NCBI RefSeq assembly: GCF_026210795.1
Contig: NC_089445.1
Coordinates: 868,001 to 932,000 of the forward strand
Origin: Rhizophagus irregularis
Taxonomy: Eukaryota > Glomeromycota > Glomeromycetes > Glomerales > Glomeraceae
Direction: 5' to 3'
DNA: 64,000 nt
A model generated the notes under the pieces. It had not been told where the DNA came from, did not search any database, and saw only the letters and a list, made by a program, of their open reading frames with translations. Each line of letters starts with the position of its first letter. Position 1 is the first letter of the stretch. A program made the translations under genes and the position numbers. Positions 24,402-35,303 of this stretch are shown in pieces.

Positions 24402-25249
24402 CTGTAATAAAGGTAAATACTGTAAGAACAACATCTAATAAAAGGTAGGGTGACGGAAAGCGAGGACAACACCTGTATTCCGTGTATTACCACGGGATGA
24501 CACCCACTCGGAGCACTTTCAAAATCACTCTACGAAGGCCAGGAATAACACCTATACTCTCCTGTGTTCGGCAAATGACTTGAAATGATGAATTAAATGA
24601 CAAGCCATAACATAAAGTAAAAAAACAAAATATAAAAAAAAATCTTGTTTTATCTATATAACAAAAAATTTTTTCATAGTGGAAAAAGATTTTCATATCA
24701 CGTGATTTATATAATCAACTCAAATTTATATTGAGGCTTCTAAGTTCTAACATTCTGCATAATTAGCAGTCTTAAATCAAAATTTTCCATATCAGATATA
24801 AATTTTATTTAACATTTTAAAATTCATTAATTTTCATATTACTTGATTTATTTTTATTTTTATTTTTTTTTTCTGCAGCGCATTTGCAGTTTTATTAAAG
24901 TAAAAAAATAAAGAAAATATATACAAAGTAAAATTCCCTAATAACTACTCTAATATAATTAAACTACAAACCACTTGTCATACCGGTAGTACCCCACATG
25001 TGCACTATCGAATGATCGTTTGACTCTGTAGGTAGATTTCATTTAGTAACAGGTCATCTTAGCCATAAAGGCCCTATCTTCAATGTCTGATGATCATGGG
25101 ACCCAATTACTTGATTTATTTTAGCATTATAATTTAAAGTAAATAAATTATGCAATTATTTATATAATGAAAACTAAGTATAATTATTATTATTTTTTTT
25201 TTTTCCATAATGCAAAGTATAATTATAAACATTAGTCGAACGATGTCAA

Positions 25250-25640
25250 ATCGGGGACTAATCAGGTGACTGAATTCCACCTGATTGGTCCCTATTTTTT
25301 TAAAATTTTCATCAATCGGTAAACCTAATTGCTGCCAAAAGATGGCGCAAAAGGAGGATACTCAGGTACCAATCAGGATATTCAATAAAGTACAATCAGG
25401 TATTAATAGTTACCAATAAGATATTTACTATTTGACATATCAGTATACCGATTGATAACTTTTTGATTAAATGTCAGTATACTGATTGTTACTTTTTGAT
25501 TAATTTATAATAATGCATTTTTATTATTTTTATTTAAAATTTACATTAAAATTACAAAAATCAGAAATACTAATTACTAAATTATTTACATTATTTAATA
25601 ATTCTACTTATATATATTTACTAATATTATCATATTCTTC
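25250..25640. repeat. Subterminal-repeat-like region (CAATCAGGTA / ACCGATTG words)
   Basis: The words aatcaggtgac, caatcaggta and accgattg recur here and again in mirror form at 28140-28310. A perfect-looking inverted pair (ggactaatcaggtg / cacctgattggtcc) lies at about 25255-25305. Together they could mark the ends of a DNA element enclosing 25.25-28.32 kb. Confidence 0.4.
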
Positions 25641-28045
25641 AAAACTTTACTGATCCAAATCCAAGTCTAAGATCAGAGCTAATAGTAACCTAAAAAATAA
25701 AGAAAAAAAAATCAAATATCTTTTTAAGTATTAAATAAAAGTAAAAAAAGTTTCAAAATGAAACTCTTCAAAATTTACCATTACCGATCCAAATCCAAGT
25801 GCTGATAGTAACCTAAAAAATAAAGAAAAAAATAAATATTTTTTTAATTATTAAATAAAAGTAAATAAAGTTTCAAAATGAAACTTTTTGAAACTTACCG
25901 ATACAAATCCAAAGGAAGGATCTGAAAGAGTTCTTACAAAAAAAAGAAACATTAAAAACGTTTCTAAAAAATACAACAAAAAACCAAAATTTTCCTCTAT
26001 TTACCTTCTCCAAAGTCTGGTTCGTAACTTTTGTTTAGCAATTCCTATAAGAAAATAAAAAAAAGAAAGGTTTAAAAATAATTGAAACATCAAAAAAAAT
26101 GAATCCCCTGAAACAATTCTAAACAACTCATAATCAAGATTACTTTGCCCATTTCGACCCTTGATAAGTTTTTCAATTCTGGGGTTCAGATCATTGCCAA
26201 TGACATAAAACTGACACACTCTTGGGAATGCCACTCTGAGAAAGCTTTCGATAGGTCCCTATGATCCCCAATTTAAAAATATTTCCCCTACCTTTTTAAA
26301 TACCTTCCTCAGTTTTGGGACGTCTAAAGGATTCTATAATAAAAAAAAAATATTAAAAATAGGACGATAGCAATATTTCTAACGTTCTCAATTTAAAAAC
26401 ATTCTCTTCTCACCTTTTTAAATACGTTTCAGAGCATTTTGCCAATTCTGGGACATCATAAGGGTTTTATAATTGAAAATAGAATGTTAGTAATGTTTAC
26501 TAACATTTTAAGATTAAAAAAAAAAATTTCTTCAGCACCTTCCCTGTCAGTTCTGTGTCCAGAAGGTTACTATGAAGAATAAAATAAATTTTTTTTTTAA
26601 AAAATTTTTTTTTTATAAAAAAGAGATCATGATCCGATAATCTATTATTCATCAAACTTATCAGATCCTGTGATTTATCCGATTAGTGTCAGAATGACAG
26701 AATCGAACAATTCCGATAGAATATTCAATGGGATTCGGTATCCAATTTCAAAACTGATTCTTTATAATAGAATAATAAAAAAAACGTTTAAAAAAAATGT
26801 TTTTTTTTAAATTTCAAAGTTACAGTATCTTTGAAACATTGGGATTCTGGTATCCAAGTCAGAACCATTTTCCTACATAAAAAAAAAATTAAATAAATTT
26901 TGTTACTTCGAAATATTGGGATTCCGGTATCCAAATCGAAACCAATTTCCCTACAAAAAGAGAGAAAAAACATTAAAAAAACATTTTTTTTTTAAATTTT
27001 GAAGTTTCAAAACTTTGAAACATTGGGATTCTGGTATCCAAATCGGAACCAATTTCCCTAAAAAAAAAGAAGAAAAAAACGTTATTTAAAGTGTTAAAAT
27101 AATGTTTTTTTTTAAAAAAAAAGTTTCAAGTTTTGAAGTTTCATAACGTAATGAAACTTCAAAATATTGGGATTCTGGTATCCAAGTCGGAACCATTTCC
27201 CTACAAAAAAGAAAAAAAAAAATTTAAATAAATGTTTTTTTTAAAAAATTTTGAAGTTTCGTATATTACTTTAAAATATTGGAATTCCGGTATTCAAATC
27301 AGAACTGATTTCCCTAAAAAAAAGAATTTAAAGCATTAAAATAACGTTTTTTTTTAAAGTTTCAAGTTTCGAAGTTTAAGTTGCATAACATTATAAAACT
27401 TTGAAACTTTGGGATTCCGGTATCCAAATCGGAACTGTTTCCTTACAAAAAAAGAAAAAAAAGTTAAAAAAAACATTTTTTTTGACTTTTTTTTTGTTTT
27501 TTTTTGAAGTTTTGTCATGAAACTTTCGGATCCAGTATCCAATTTTGGACTATTTCCCTATAATAAAATAAAAAAAGAAAGTTTCGATTTGAAACTTTCT
27601 TTTTGGGATTCAGTATTCAACTTGGAGCCGATTTCCTATAATTGAATAATTAAAAAAAGAGTTTCAAAAAATTATTTTTCGAAACTCACCTATGGGATTC
27701 ATTATAACTGATTTTCTATAATTGAATAATTAAAAAAAAGTGAGTTTTGAAAAATTATTTTTCAAAACTCACCTATGGGATTCGTTATAACCGATTCCCT
27801 ATAATTGAATAATTAAAAAAAAGGAATTTCAAAAAATTATTTTTTAAAACTCACCTATGGGATTCATTATAGCTGATTCCCTACAATAAAATGTTAAAAA
27901 AAATGTTAAAAATCATTTTTAATATCTTCAAATAAATGGTTTTTTTAGTTTAATAAAGTTTCAAAAGTAAAATGTTTGAAACTTTTGTGGGATTCTGGTA
28001 TCCAAATTGGAACCAATTTCCTAAAAAAAAAAAAGTTTCAAAAGT
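25641..28045 (-). repeat. Tandem array of short exon-like units with splice-site edges
   Basis: About fifteen to twenty related units of 27-40 nt, separated by A/T-rich spacers, recur every 80-140 nt. On the minus strand many are flanked by acceptors (TTTTTAG, TTATAG, TTGTAG) and donors (GTAAG, GTGAG, GTAAAG). Examples: 25651-25689 reads VTISSDLRLGFGS; three neighbouring 26-27-nt units at about 27690, 27772 and 27855 read (K/E)S(V/A)I(M/T)NPI between TATAG/TGTAG and GTGAGT. Many units in 26.7-27.5 kb keep the core gggattc(t/c)ggtatccaa but have poor donors. A longer block on the minus strand (26003-26234) reads MAFPRVCQFYVIGNDLNP. This looks like an exon-plus-intron unit amplified in tandem; expression is unproven. 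Confidence 0.5.
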
Positions 28046-28139
28046 AAATGTTTGAAAAAAATGTTAGTGTAAATTTCAATAGTATAAAATAGTTTAATTT
28101 TAGTTAAAGAAAAATAGTTTATCAATAGTTTAATTAAAA

Positions 28140-28315
28140 CAATAGAAATCAATCAGTAAATTTAAACTAAATGATAGTTATCAATCGGGTATTAACCTGA
28201 TTGATATCTGATTGAAGTGTACACCAATTTCTAACTATTGAATAAATCAGGTGACCGATTAAAAAAAAAGTTACCAATTGGGTAGGTACCCGATTGGTCA
28301 GCGTTTTACCTGTGA
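28140..28315. repeat. Right-hand counterpart of the CAATCAGG / ACCGATT repeats
   Basis: The words aatcaggtgaccgatt, acccgattggt and caatcgggta mirror those at 25250-25500. They fit a second end of the presumed element enclosing the exon-like array. Exact ends and target duplication could not be fixed by eye. Confidence 0.35.
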
Positions 28316-28666
28316 AACTAAAATTAAAAAATTATTCTATAAAGAAAAAATGCAAAATACAAGTCAAAATTTGGATTATTTAGCTGAAATTACTTTTTAA
28401 AATTTGATATTTTAATGTAATTTTTTTATTGACTTATCTCTAAATTTGTATGGAGTGGTGAAGAATAATACTGTAACAACAAATTTAAATCAATCTAATG
28501 ATATTATATATAATAGTTATGCAAAAATGACTTATGAAAAAAACATTTAAAGAACTGTTTACTTAGTATTTTTCACAAATTACATAATTCCGTGATTAGG
28601 AATTGTCCAATAATCTTTCAGTATTATAATGACAAATGATCAAATGACAAATGATTGGGATCATTT

Positions 28667-28747
28667 GTCATAATCATAAATTATTTGGCATTTGTCATTT
28701 CACAAATAACTCAAATGACAAATTCCAAATGATTTATGATTATGACA
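28667..28747. repeat. Palindromic MITE-like hairpin
   Basis: Left arm 28667-28700 (tgtcataatcataaattatt onward) and right arm 28713-28747 (ending gatttatgattatgaca) are inverted copies with few mismatches, joined by a 12-nt loop. The flanking words atgacaaatgat recur, so the element may extend to about 28629. No coding content. Confidence 0.65.
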
Positions 28748-29877
28748 AAGGATTAGGCAAATCCTTTGAATGGTCAAATAACTTGGTCATTTCTAAACAC
28801 TGGTCTCACATAACGAAGTTTTTGTCTTTGCTATTATGAGCATTTCTGGGAAGCTGTTCAAAATTCTGATAATCAGTATCCCGCTACAATATAAACCTGT
28901 CACAATTCTGATAAATTATAATCCTGAAACTTTAGAATCCCATAACCACATTATTTCTGACATTCATTATCCTGTCACTTACTTAGGAATTGGAATCGAT
29001 TTGACTAAAATCAATTTAATCAAAAATCAAATAATATCTAATAGAATTAATTAATTGAATCTTAAAATCAAATTCCCAATAAATCAAATTTTTTTATATT
29101 TTGGCATAGCAAATATGATCTTGCTGTTTCTATAACCATGCTATAATGAAAAAAAAATCCCAGAATTAACAAAAAAATTGAAAAAGTTTAACAATTGTGA
29201 TGGCTTTTTGACCAATAATAATTGGATATTGGACAATTAGACAATTGAGTATTTAATCAAATATTATCCAATCAAGTTAAAAAATTTTTTATTATAAAGT
29301 GATAATTTCGAGTTCAGGGGCCTGGATCATCTTTTGGCCAGAATTAAATATAATTCTATAATGCGGGCCAAAAATGTCTTTATGCATATATTTTTTATTA
29401 TTATGATAACAAATTTTGACTTTTATATAATAATTACTTTAGCTAATAAATTTTCAGGGTTTTTATTCAGTGCAAAAATAAATCATTTTACTTTTTAATC
29501 AAAAATTTTCAAATTTTACAATAAAGATTATTTTAGTATTTAGTTAAAATCCACCTAAAATTTTGTGCCGCCAGGATCATCGAAAGCGTTGCATCACGAA
29601 AATGTTTAAAAAATGATTTTTTTGTAAAATTACTGAGAAACGATTAATCGATTCTTAAATCGATTCTCGGGTTTCGATTTTCGATTGAATCGATTCCAAT
29701 CCTTACACTTACTATCCTGATTCCTGATACGATATTTTTTTTCTTATTACTTATTTTATAGATGTAATAAATATGTAATAATTTTTAAAATATCGCAAAT
29801 TATAATTTCTATTGTAAGAAATTGTAATAAGTCTTTTTTAGTAGTGTATTTAAAAAAAAAATCTTTTTGTTGGTCAT
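28748..29877. other. Intergenic region, no gene seen
   Basis: AT-rich sequence leading to the left edge of the palindrome. Open frames at 28651-29054 overlap the hairpin and have no recognisable domains. Confidence 0.4.
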
Positions 29878-30234
29878 CGCTAATTTATCACATAACTAAT
29901 TATCACATTTTGGGTCAAAAAAATGTAATTTTGTCACACATAAACTTGCATATTTTGATCGGGTCAAAAAAGTAGCACGAGAAGGGTCAAAAAGGTAAAT
30001 TTTTGCCTCTGGAACATGCGAAAACTAATAACAACATTGTTACATCCAAAAAAAGGTTTTATTAAATTGAAGGTTGAACTAAAATACTGTAAATATATAA
30101 CTGATAATATATAAAAGTATCATTTTATTAAATTATTTTATTAAATTATACTAAAGGTTGAACTAAAATACTGTAAATATATAACTGATAATATATAAAA
30201 AATACAAATGAATAGGCTAGTAGTATGATATATA

Positions 30235-30681
30235 TTATATATTGATTTTTCTTCCGTTTACCGGTGGCTTAACCATATTCCCACTAGAAGGATCCATGGA
30301 ACCTAAATGTTTACCCTTATTATCATAAACTTCAATATCATTATGAGTAAAATCCCATTCAAGATATTGTTTATTTTTTCCTGTTCCTCTAGTTTTAGTT
30401 TGACCACGAAAAGAATTCAAACCTTTCCATACTGGACTTGAACCAGGTCCTTTAATTGTTGGTTCTTTAAGTATTGGATTTTTAAGTATTGGACCTAATT
30501 TAGGCAATTTTATTTTTGGAAATCGTCTTGAAAGTGCGTCATTTTCCGTAGGAGCCCTACCATCTATGCATCGACCAAATCCAATTGGACAAGCTTCTTG
30601 ATCATAATTTAGAGGAACGGCGAAGGTTATGGTGGTAAAAACAAGTATTAAGATAAGAATCTTTTCGATAAAATTATTCAT
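30235..30681 (-). CDS. Secreted colicin E3-type ribonuclease-domain protein, left copy
   Basis: Single-exon, 148 residues. Residues 1-21 form a classical signal peptide (MNNFIEK, then a hydrophobic ILILILVFTTITFA core; cleavage likely after A21). Residues 22-90 are a Pro/Lys-rich linker with two Cys (31, 38). Residues 90-148 resemble the C-terminal ribonuclease domain of colicin E3/cloacin DF13: YLEWDFTHNDIEVYD with D110, H113 and E117 in the spacing of the colicin E3 catalytic Asp-His-Glu, then HLGSMDPSSG and a late Arg (R144) at nearly the expected distance. That family cuts 16S rRNA at the decoding site. No translocation or receptor domain and no neighbouring immunity gene are seen. Secretion suggests action outside the hypha. 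Identical at protein level to the copy at 33956-34402. Family assignment is by motif recognition; function is inferred. Confidence 0.85.
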   Translation of the reverse strand: MNNFIEKILILILVFTTITFAVPLNYDQEACPIGFGRCIDGRAPTENDALSRRFPKIKLPKLGPILKNPILKEPTIKGPGSSPVWKGLNSFRGQTKTRGTGKNKQYLEWDFTHNDIEVYDNKGKHLGSMDPSSGNMVKPPVNGRKINI

Positions 30682-30727
30682 CTTTAATTTCAGTTGTTAA
30701 AAAGTAAATTTTATAAGAATAAAATTA

Positions 30728-31045
30728 TACAGCTTTTGAGAATTAGAAATGTGTATTTATTAAAAAACGCAAATAAAAGTATACAGCTTTTGAGAATTAG
30801 AATGTGTATTTATTAAAAAACGCAAATAAAAGTATACAACTTTTAAGAATTAGAATGTGTATTTATTAAAAAACGCAAATAAAAGTATACAACTTTTAAG
30901 AATTAGAATATGTATTTATTAGAAAACGCAAATAAAAGTATACAACTTTTGAGGATTAGAACAATGTGTATTTTTTAAAAAACAAATAAAATTATATAAA
31001 TTTTGAGAATTAGAACAACGTGTATTTATTAAAAAACGCAAGATT
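30728..31045. repeat. Six ~53-bp tandem repeats upstream of the left ribonuclease-like gene
   Basis: Unit: atacarcttttgagaattagaatgtg, then tatttattaaaaaacgcaaataaaag; copies begin about 30730, 30781, 30835, 30888, 30941 and 30996, the last two diverged. They start about 50 nt before the ATG of the minus-strand gene, so they cover its promoter region and could hold repeated regulatory sites. Confidence 0.85.
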
Positions 31046-31359
31046 GATGAACAGTTTCAAAATTGCAAATAAAAATTATTGTCCAATTATTTTAGTCTTT
31101 AAAAGTAATAAAATCAATCTTGTGCAAAATTTGATTTTAAATTTGAAACGCCGTTCTGATCAAAAATTCAGGGTAATTTGCCGATCTAAATTTTCTAACT
31201 ATAGATCAACTGCAGATGCGCTAAAAAAAAAATCTTTAATTACCGTAATTCCTTATTAGGATAGAGCGTTTATATCTATCTTTAAGCATAATTTTTCATG
31301 ATGAATTTCTAAATCAATGTCTCGGTACGACTTCTTTATTAAGCCAAATTTTTAACGGA

Positions 31360-31566
31360 GTTACAATATATGCATTTTTATTTGATACGGATATTATTTA
31401 TAGTGACAGTATTAATCTTAATAGTTCGGCACTCTGTCCTTTATGCAATAGAGATCATAAAGAAAAATCTATATGGAATAACATAAATGATGAATGGGGT
31501 TCTGGTGAATACTATAGAGAACGAACTTATCGTCTCAAGTATACATGTGACCCTAAACTATTTTAA
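31360..31566 (+). pseudogene. Zinc-ribbon fragment with CPLC motif, left arm
   Basis: A frame without an ATG reads VTIYAFLFDTDIIYSDSINL, then SSALCPLCNRDHKEKSIWNN, and ends YRLKYTCDPKLF before a stop. The CPLC pair plus WGSGEYYRERTYRLKYTC resembles the C-terminal half of the window's other zinc-ribbon debris in layout. A truncated copy carried in the palindrome arm; a mirror copy lies at 33073-33279. Confidence 0.45.
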
Positions 31567-33072
31567 AAAAAGTAGTTTCGGAAATAATTTCGGTTTCAAA
31601 AATTTTTAATATAAAAAATATATAAAAATAATTATATTATTTAAGCCCCGGCAGTGATGAGTTTTGGACACAATTTTTAAATTTAAGGTTTTGAACAAGG
31701 TTTTTGGACATAAGAGAATTGTCCAAAACCCTGTCCAATTGCCCAACACTGAATTTTTAAGGGATAGATCGGCACTCAATCGGAAAAATGATCGGCAAGT
31801 TATAATTAATTTTACGGCGGGCTTTATAATTAAGAGATAGATCGGCACTCAATCGGTAAATTATAATTAATTTTACGGGCTTTATAATTAATAAAAAATT
31901 TTTTTTTAGAATCTCTCGTTCCTCACTAACAAACTTTCCCAATAAACAAAAAAAACAGCATACAATAACTTTTTTGACCAAGGAAGGTATTTACTAAACT
32001 CATATTATAGCATATATGCGTGACAAAATATAAGAAAATACAAGAATGTAAACTCTAAAAAACAAAATAAAGTCTTAAAAAATTAAATAAAAACTAAATA
32101 CAACTTAGTTTGGGTCAAAATCGTTTAAAAAAATTTTGTTTAATATTCAAATTTTTGGAAATTTATGGTCGGAATTAGAGATGTGACCCGAAACTACCTC
32201 TCTTAATGGCCCGAAACCGAAACTCCTGAAACCGAAACTGTTTTTATAAAATCCGAAATTAATTTAATAGTACCCGAAATTATATTTGAAGTTATTTGAA
32301 TTTTTCAAGCCAAAATACATTGAAATTTAATAATGCCAATCATCGCAAATTATCGGTAAAAATCTGAATATAGCAATGAATAGTGTCAATCCTAGCCAAA
32401 GTTTGAAGTCGCTAAAGTTTCATGTTACTGACTTTACTATAGAAGAACGCCAGATTCCGGCCAAAAAGTTCCAAATTTTTGAGTATTAAACAAAATTTTT
32501 TTAAACGATTTTGACCCAAACTAAGTTGTATTTAGTTTTTATTTAATTTTTTAAGACTTTATTTTGTTTTTTAGAGTTTACATTCTTGTATTTTCTTATA
32601 TTTTGTCACGCATATATGCTATAATATGAGTTTAGTAAATACCTTCCTTGGTCAAAAAAGTTATTGTATGCTGTTTTTTTTGTTTATTGGGAAAGTTTGT
32701 TAGTGAGGAACGAGAGATTCTAAAAAAAATTTTTTTATTAATTATAAAGCCCGTAAAATTAATTATAATTTACCGATTGAGTGCCGATCTATCCCTTAAT
32801 TATAAAGCCCGCCGTAAAATTAATTATAACTTGCCGATCATTTTTCCGATTGAGTGCCGATCTATCCCTTAAAAATTCAGTGTTGGGCAATTGGACAGTT
32901 TTGGACAGGGTTTTGGACAATTCTCTTATGTCCAAAAACCTTGTTCAAAACCTTAAATTTAAAAATTGTGTCCAAAACTCATCACTGCCGGGGCTTAAAT
33001 AATATAATTATTTTTATATATTTTTTATATTAAAAATTTTTGAAACCGAAATTATTTCCGAAACTACTTTTT

Positions 33073-33279
33073 TTAAAATAGTTTAGGGTCACATGTATAC
33101 TTGAGACGATAAGTTCGTTCTCTATAGTATTCACCAGAACCCCATTCATCATTTATGTTATTCCATATAGATTTTTCTTTATGATCTCTATTGCATAAAG
33201 GACAGAGTGCCGAACTATTAAGATTAATACTGTCACTATAAATAATATCCGTATCAAATAAAAATGCATATATTGTAAC
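33073..33279 (-). pseudogene. Zinc-ribbon fragment with CPLC motif, right arm
   Basis: Mirror copy of the fragment at 31360-31566, same translation in the part checked. No start codon. It is present because the arm was duplicated. Confidence 0.45.
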
Positions 33280-33599
33280 TCCGTTAAAAATTTGGCTTAA
33301 TAAAGAAGTCGTACCGAGACATTGATTTAGAAATTCATCATGAAAAATTATGCTTAAAGATAGATATAAACGCTCTATCCTAATAAGGAATTACGGTAAT
33401 TAAAGATTTTTTTTTAGCGCATCTGCAGTTGATCTATAGTTAGAAAATTTAGATCGGCAAATTACCCTGAATTTTTGATCAGAACGGCGTTTCAAATTTA
33501 AAATCAAATTTTGCACAAGATTGATTTTATTACTTTTAAAGACTAAAATAATTGGACAATAATTTTTATTTGCAATTTTGAAACTGTTCATCAATCTTG

Positions 33600-33920
33600 C
33601 GTTTTTTAATAAATACACGTTGTTCTAATTCTCAAAATTTATATAATTTTATTTGTTTTTTAAAAAATACACATTGTTCTAATCCTCAAAAGTTGTATAC
33701 TTTTATTTGCGTTTTCTAATAAATACATATTCTAATTCTTAAAAGTTGTATACTTTTATTTGCGTTTTTTAATAAATACACATTCTAATTCTTAAAAGTT
33801 GTATACTTTTATTTGCGTTTTTTAATAAATACACATTCTAATTCTCAAAAGCTGTATACTTTTATTTGCGTTTTTTAATAAATACACATTCTAATTCTCA
33901 AAAGCTGTATAATTTTATTC
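33600..33920. repeat. Six ~53-bp tandem repeats upstream of the right ribonuclease-like gene
   Basis: Reverse-complement of the array at 30728-31045, with the same order of diverged and conserved units, ending about 40 nt before the ATG at 33956. Confidence 0.85.
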
Positions 33921-33955
33921 TTATAAAATTTACTTTTTAACAACTGAAATTAAAG

Positions 33956-34402
33956 ATGAATAATTTTATCGAAAAGATTCTTATCTTAATACTTGTTTTT
34001 ACCACCATAACCTTCGCCGTTCCTCTAAATTATGATCAAGAAGCTTGTCCAATTGGATTTGGTCGATGCATAGATGGTAGGGCTCCTACGGAAAATGACG
34101 CACTTTCAAGACGATTTCCAAAAATAAAATTGCCTAAATTAGGTCCAATACTTAAAAATCCAATACTTAAAGAACCAACAATTAAAGGACCTGGTTCAAG
34201 TCCAGTATGGAAAGGTTTGAATTCTTTTCGTGGTCAAACTAAAACTAGAGGAACAGGAAAAAATAAACAATATCTTGAATGGGATTTTACTCATAATGAT
34301 ATTGAAGTTTATGATAATAAGGGTAAACATTTAGGTTCCATGGATCCTTCTAGTGGGAATATGGTTAAGCCACCGGTAAACGGAAGAAAAATCAATATAT
34401 AA
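33956..34402 (+). CDS. Secreted colicin E3-type ribonuclease-domain protein, right copy
   Basis: Same 148-residue protein as the copy at 30235-30681, read rightward, so the two genes diverge from the palindrome centre. Signal peptide 1-21, Pro/Lys-rich linker, then the EWDFTHNDIEVYD active-site segment and HLGSMDPSSG. Mature protein about 127 residues and strongly basic, as expected for an rRNA-binding nuclease. The 3' flank is duplicated as well, so both copies probably share promoter and terminator. Retention of an identical product in both arms fits selection, gene conversion or recency; the sequence alone cannot decide. Confidence 0.85.
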   Translation: MNNFIEKILILILVFTTITFAVPLNYDQEACPIGFGRCIDGRAPTENDALSRRFPKIKLPKLGPILKNPILKEPTIKGPGSSPVWKGLNSFRGQTKTRGTGKNKQYLEWDFTHNDIEVYDNKGKHLGSMDPSSGNMVKPPVNGRKINI

Positions 34403-34763
34403 TATATATCATACTACTAGCCTATTCATTTATTGTATTTTTTTATATATTATCAGTTATATATTTACAGTATTTTAGTTCAACCTTTAGTATAATTTAA
34501 TAAAATAATTTAATAAAATGATACTTTTATATATTATCAGTTATATATTTACAGTATTTTAGTTCAACCTTCAATTTAATAAAACCTTTTTTTGGATGTA
34601 ACAATGTTGTTATTAGTTTTCGCATGTTCCAGAGGCAAAAATTTACCTTTTTGACCCTTCTCGTGCTACTTTTTTGACCCGATCAAAATATGCAAGTTTA
34701 TGTGTGACAAAATTACATTTTTTTGACCCAAAATGTGATAATTAGTTATGTGATAAATTAGCG

Positions 34764-35303
34764 CCCAGTAAATAGTTTTTGTACCGAATATATATTAAAA
34801 TATACAATATACTTTGGCACGAAATTTGAATTGATTTGTTCTAATTTTAACTATATTTATGCCAAATACTTTATAAAACCATTCTGATGTTGAGCCATCT
34901 GCCCATCTATAAGCCAAATATTTGTCAATAAATGTACCAAATTTATTTATATTTGCATATCGGCGGATTTGTCTATCCTGAAATTATTAGGTTAAAATAA
35001 AGATTTTCCTGAACAGATCGTGCTCAGAATTGTACTGTAACACTAGAAAATCAGATGATGCTGACTAAATGACCAACTGAAGTTTGTCACAAACCAAAAT
35101 TATTAGACAAAACATAGTCGTGTAAAAAAACCCATTTCTCCTACAAAAAACCCATTTCTCATATTTCACCAAAATATTTATCTTCCAGATTAACAAGTAG
35201 GTTTTTTTTTGAATATATGCATATCAATAAAAAAAGAAAGAACTCGTTAAAAAATTTTATATAATTTATTTTATTTGGGTTAATATTGAATTTTTCAGGT
35301 ACA
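34764..35303. other. Intergenic region, no gene seen
   Basis: AT-rich; a short direct repeat (aacccatttctcctacaaaa) lies at about 35129-35160. A TTTTTCAG acceptor-like site at 35291-35298 precedes the next fragment. Confidence 0.4.

Larger units (their letters stand above)
29878..34763. repeat. Large palindrome: ~2.3-kb inverted duplication around a ~310-bp spacer
   Basis: The left arm 29878-32160 is repeated in reverse complement at 32470-34763. Edges: cgctaatttatcac at 29878 versus gtgataaattagcg ending 34763, after which the flanks differ. The arms differ only by a few small indels and substitutions: one base in a poly-A tract at about 31227 versus 33411, about 9 nt extra near 32900, and a few bases near 34430. 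The spacer 32161-32469 is single-copy. Each arm holds one ribonuclease-like gene, a 53-bp tandem repeat, and a zinc-ribbon fragment. Few differences point to a recent event or to ongoing gene conversion. Confidence 0.93.

Noticed and set aside
26338-27542. Individual open frames of 61-62 codons in the exon-like array
   Set aside because: They cross the A/T-rich spacers and ignore the splice-site-like boundaries that recur in every unit.
31020-33002. Short frames near the palindrome centre (MYLLKNAR..., MVKKVIVCC..., MPIY...LIIK...)
   Set aside because: They overlap each other in several frames, differ between arms by indels that change their ends, and lack domain signal. An immunity protein for the ribonuclease was looked for here and not found.
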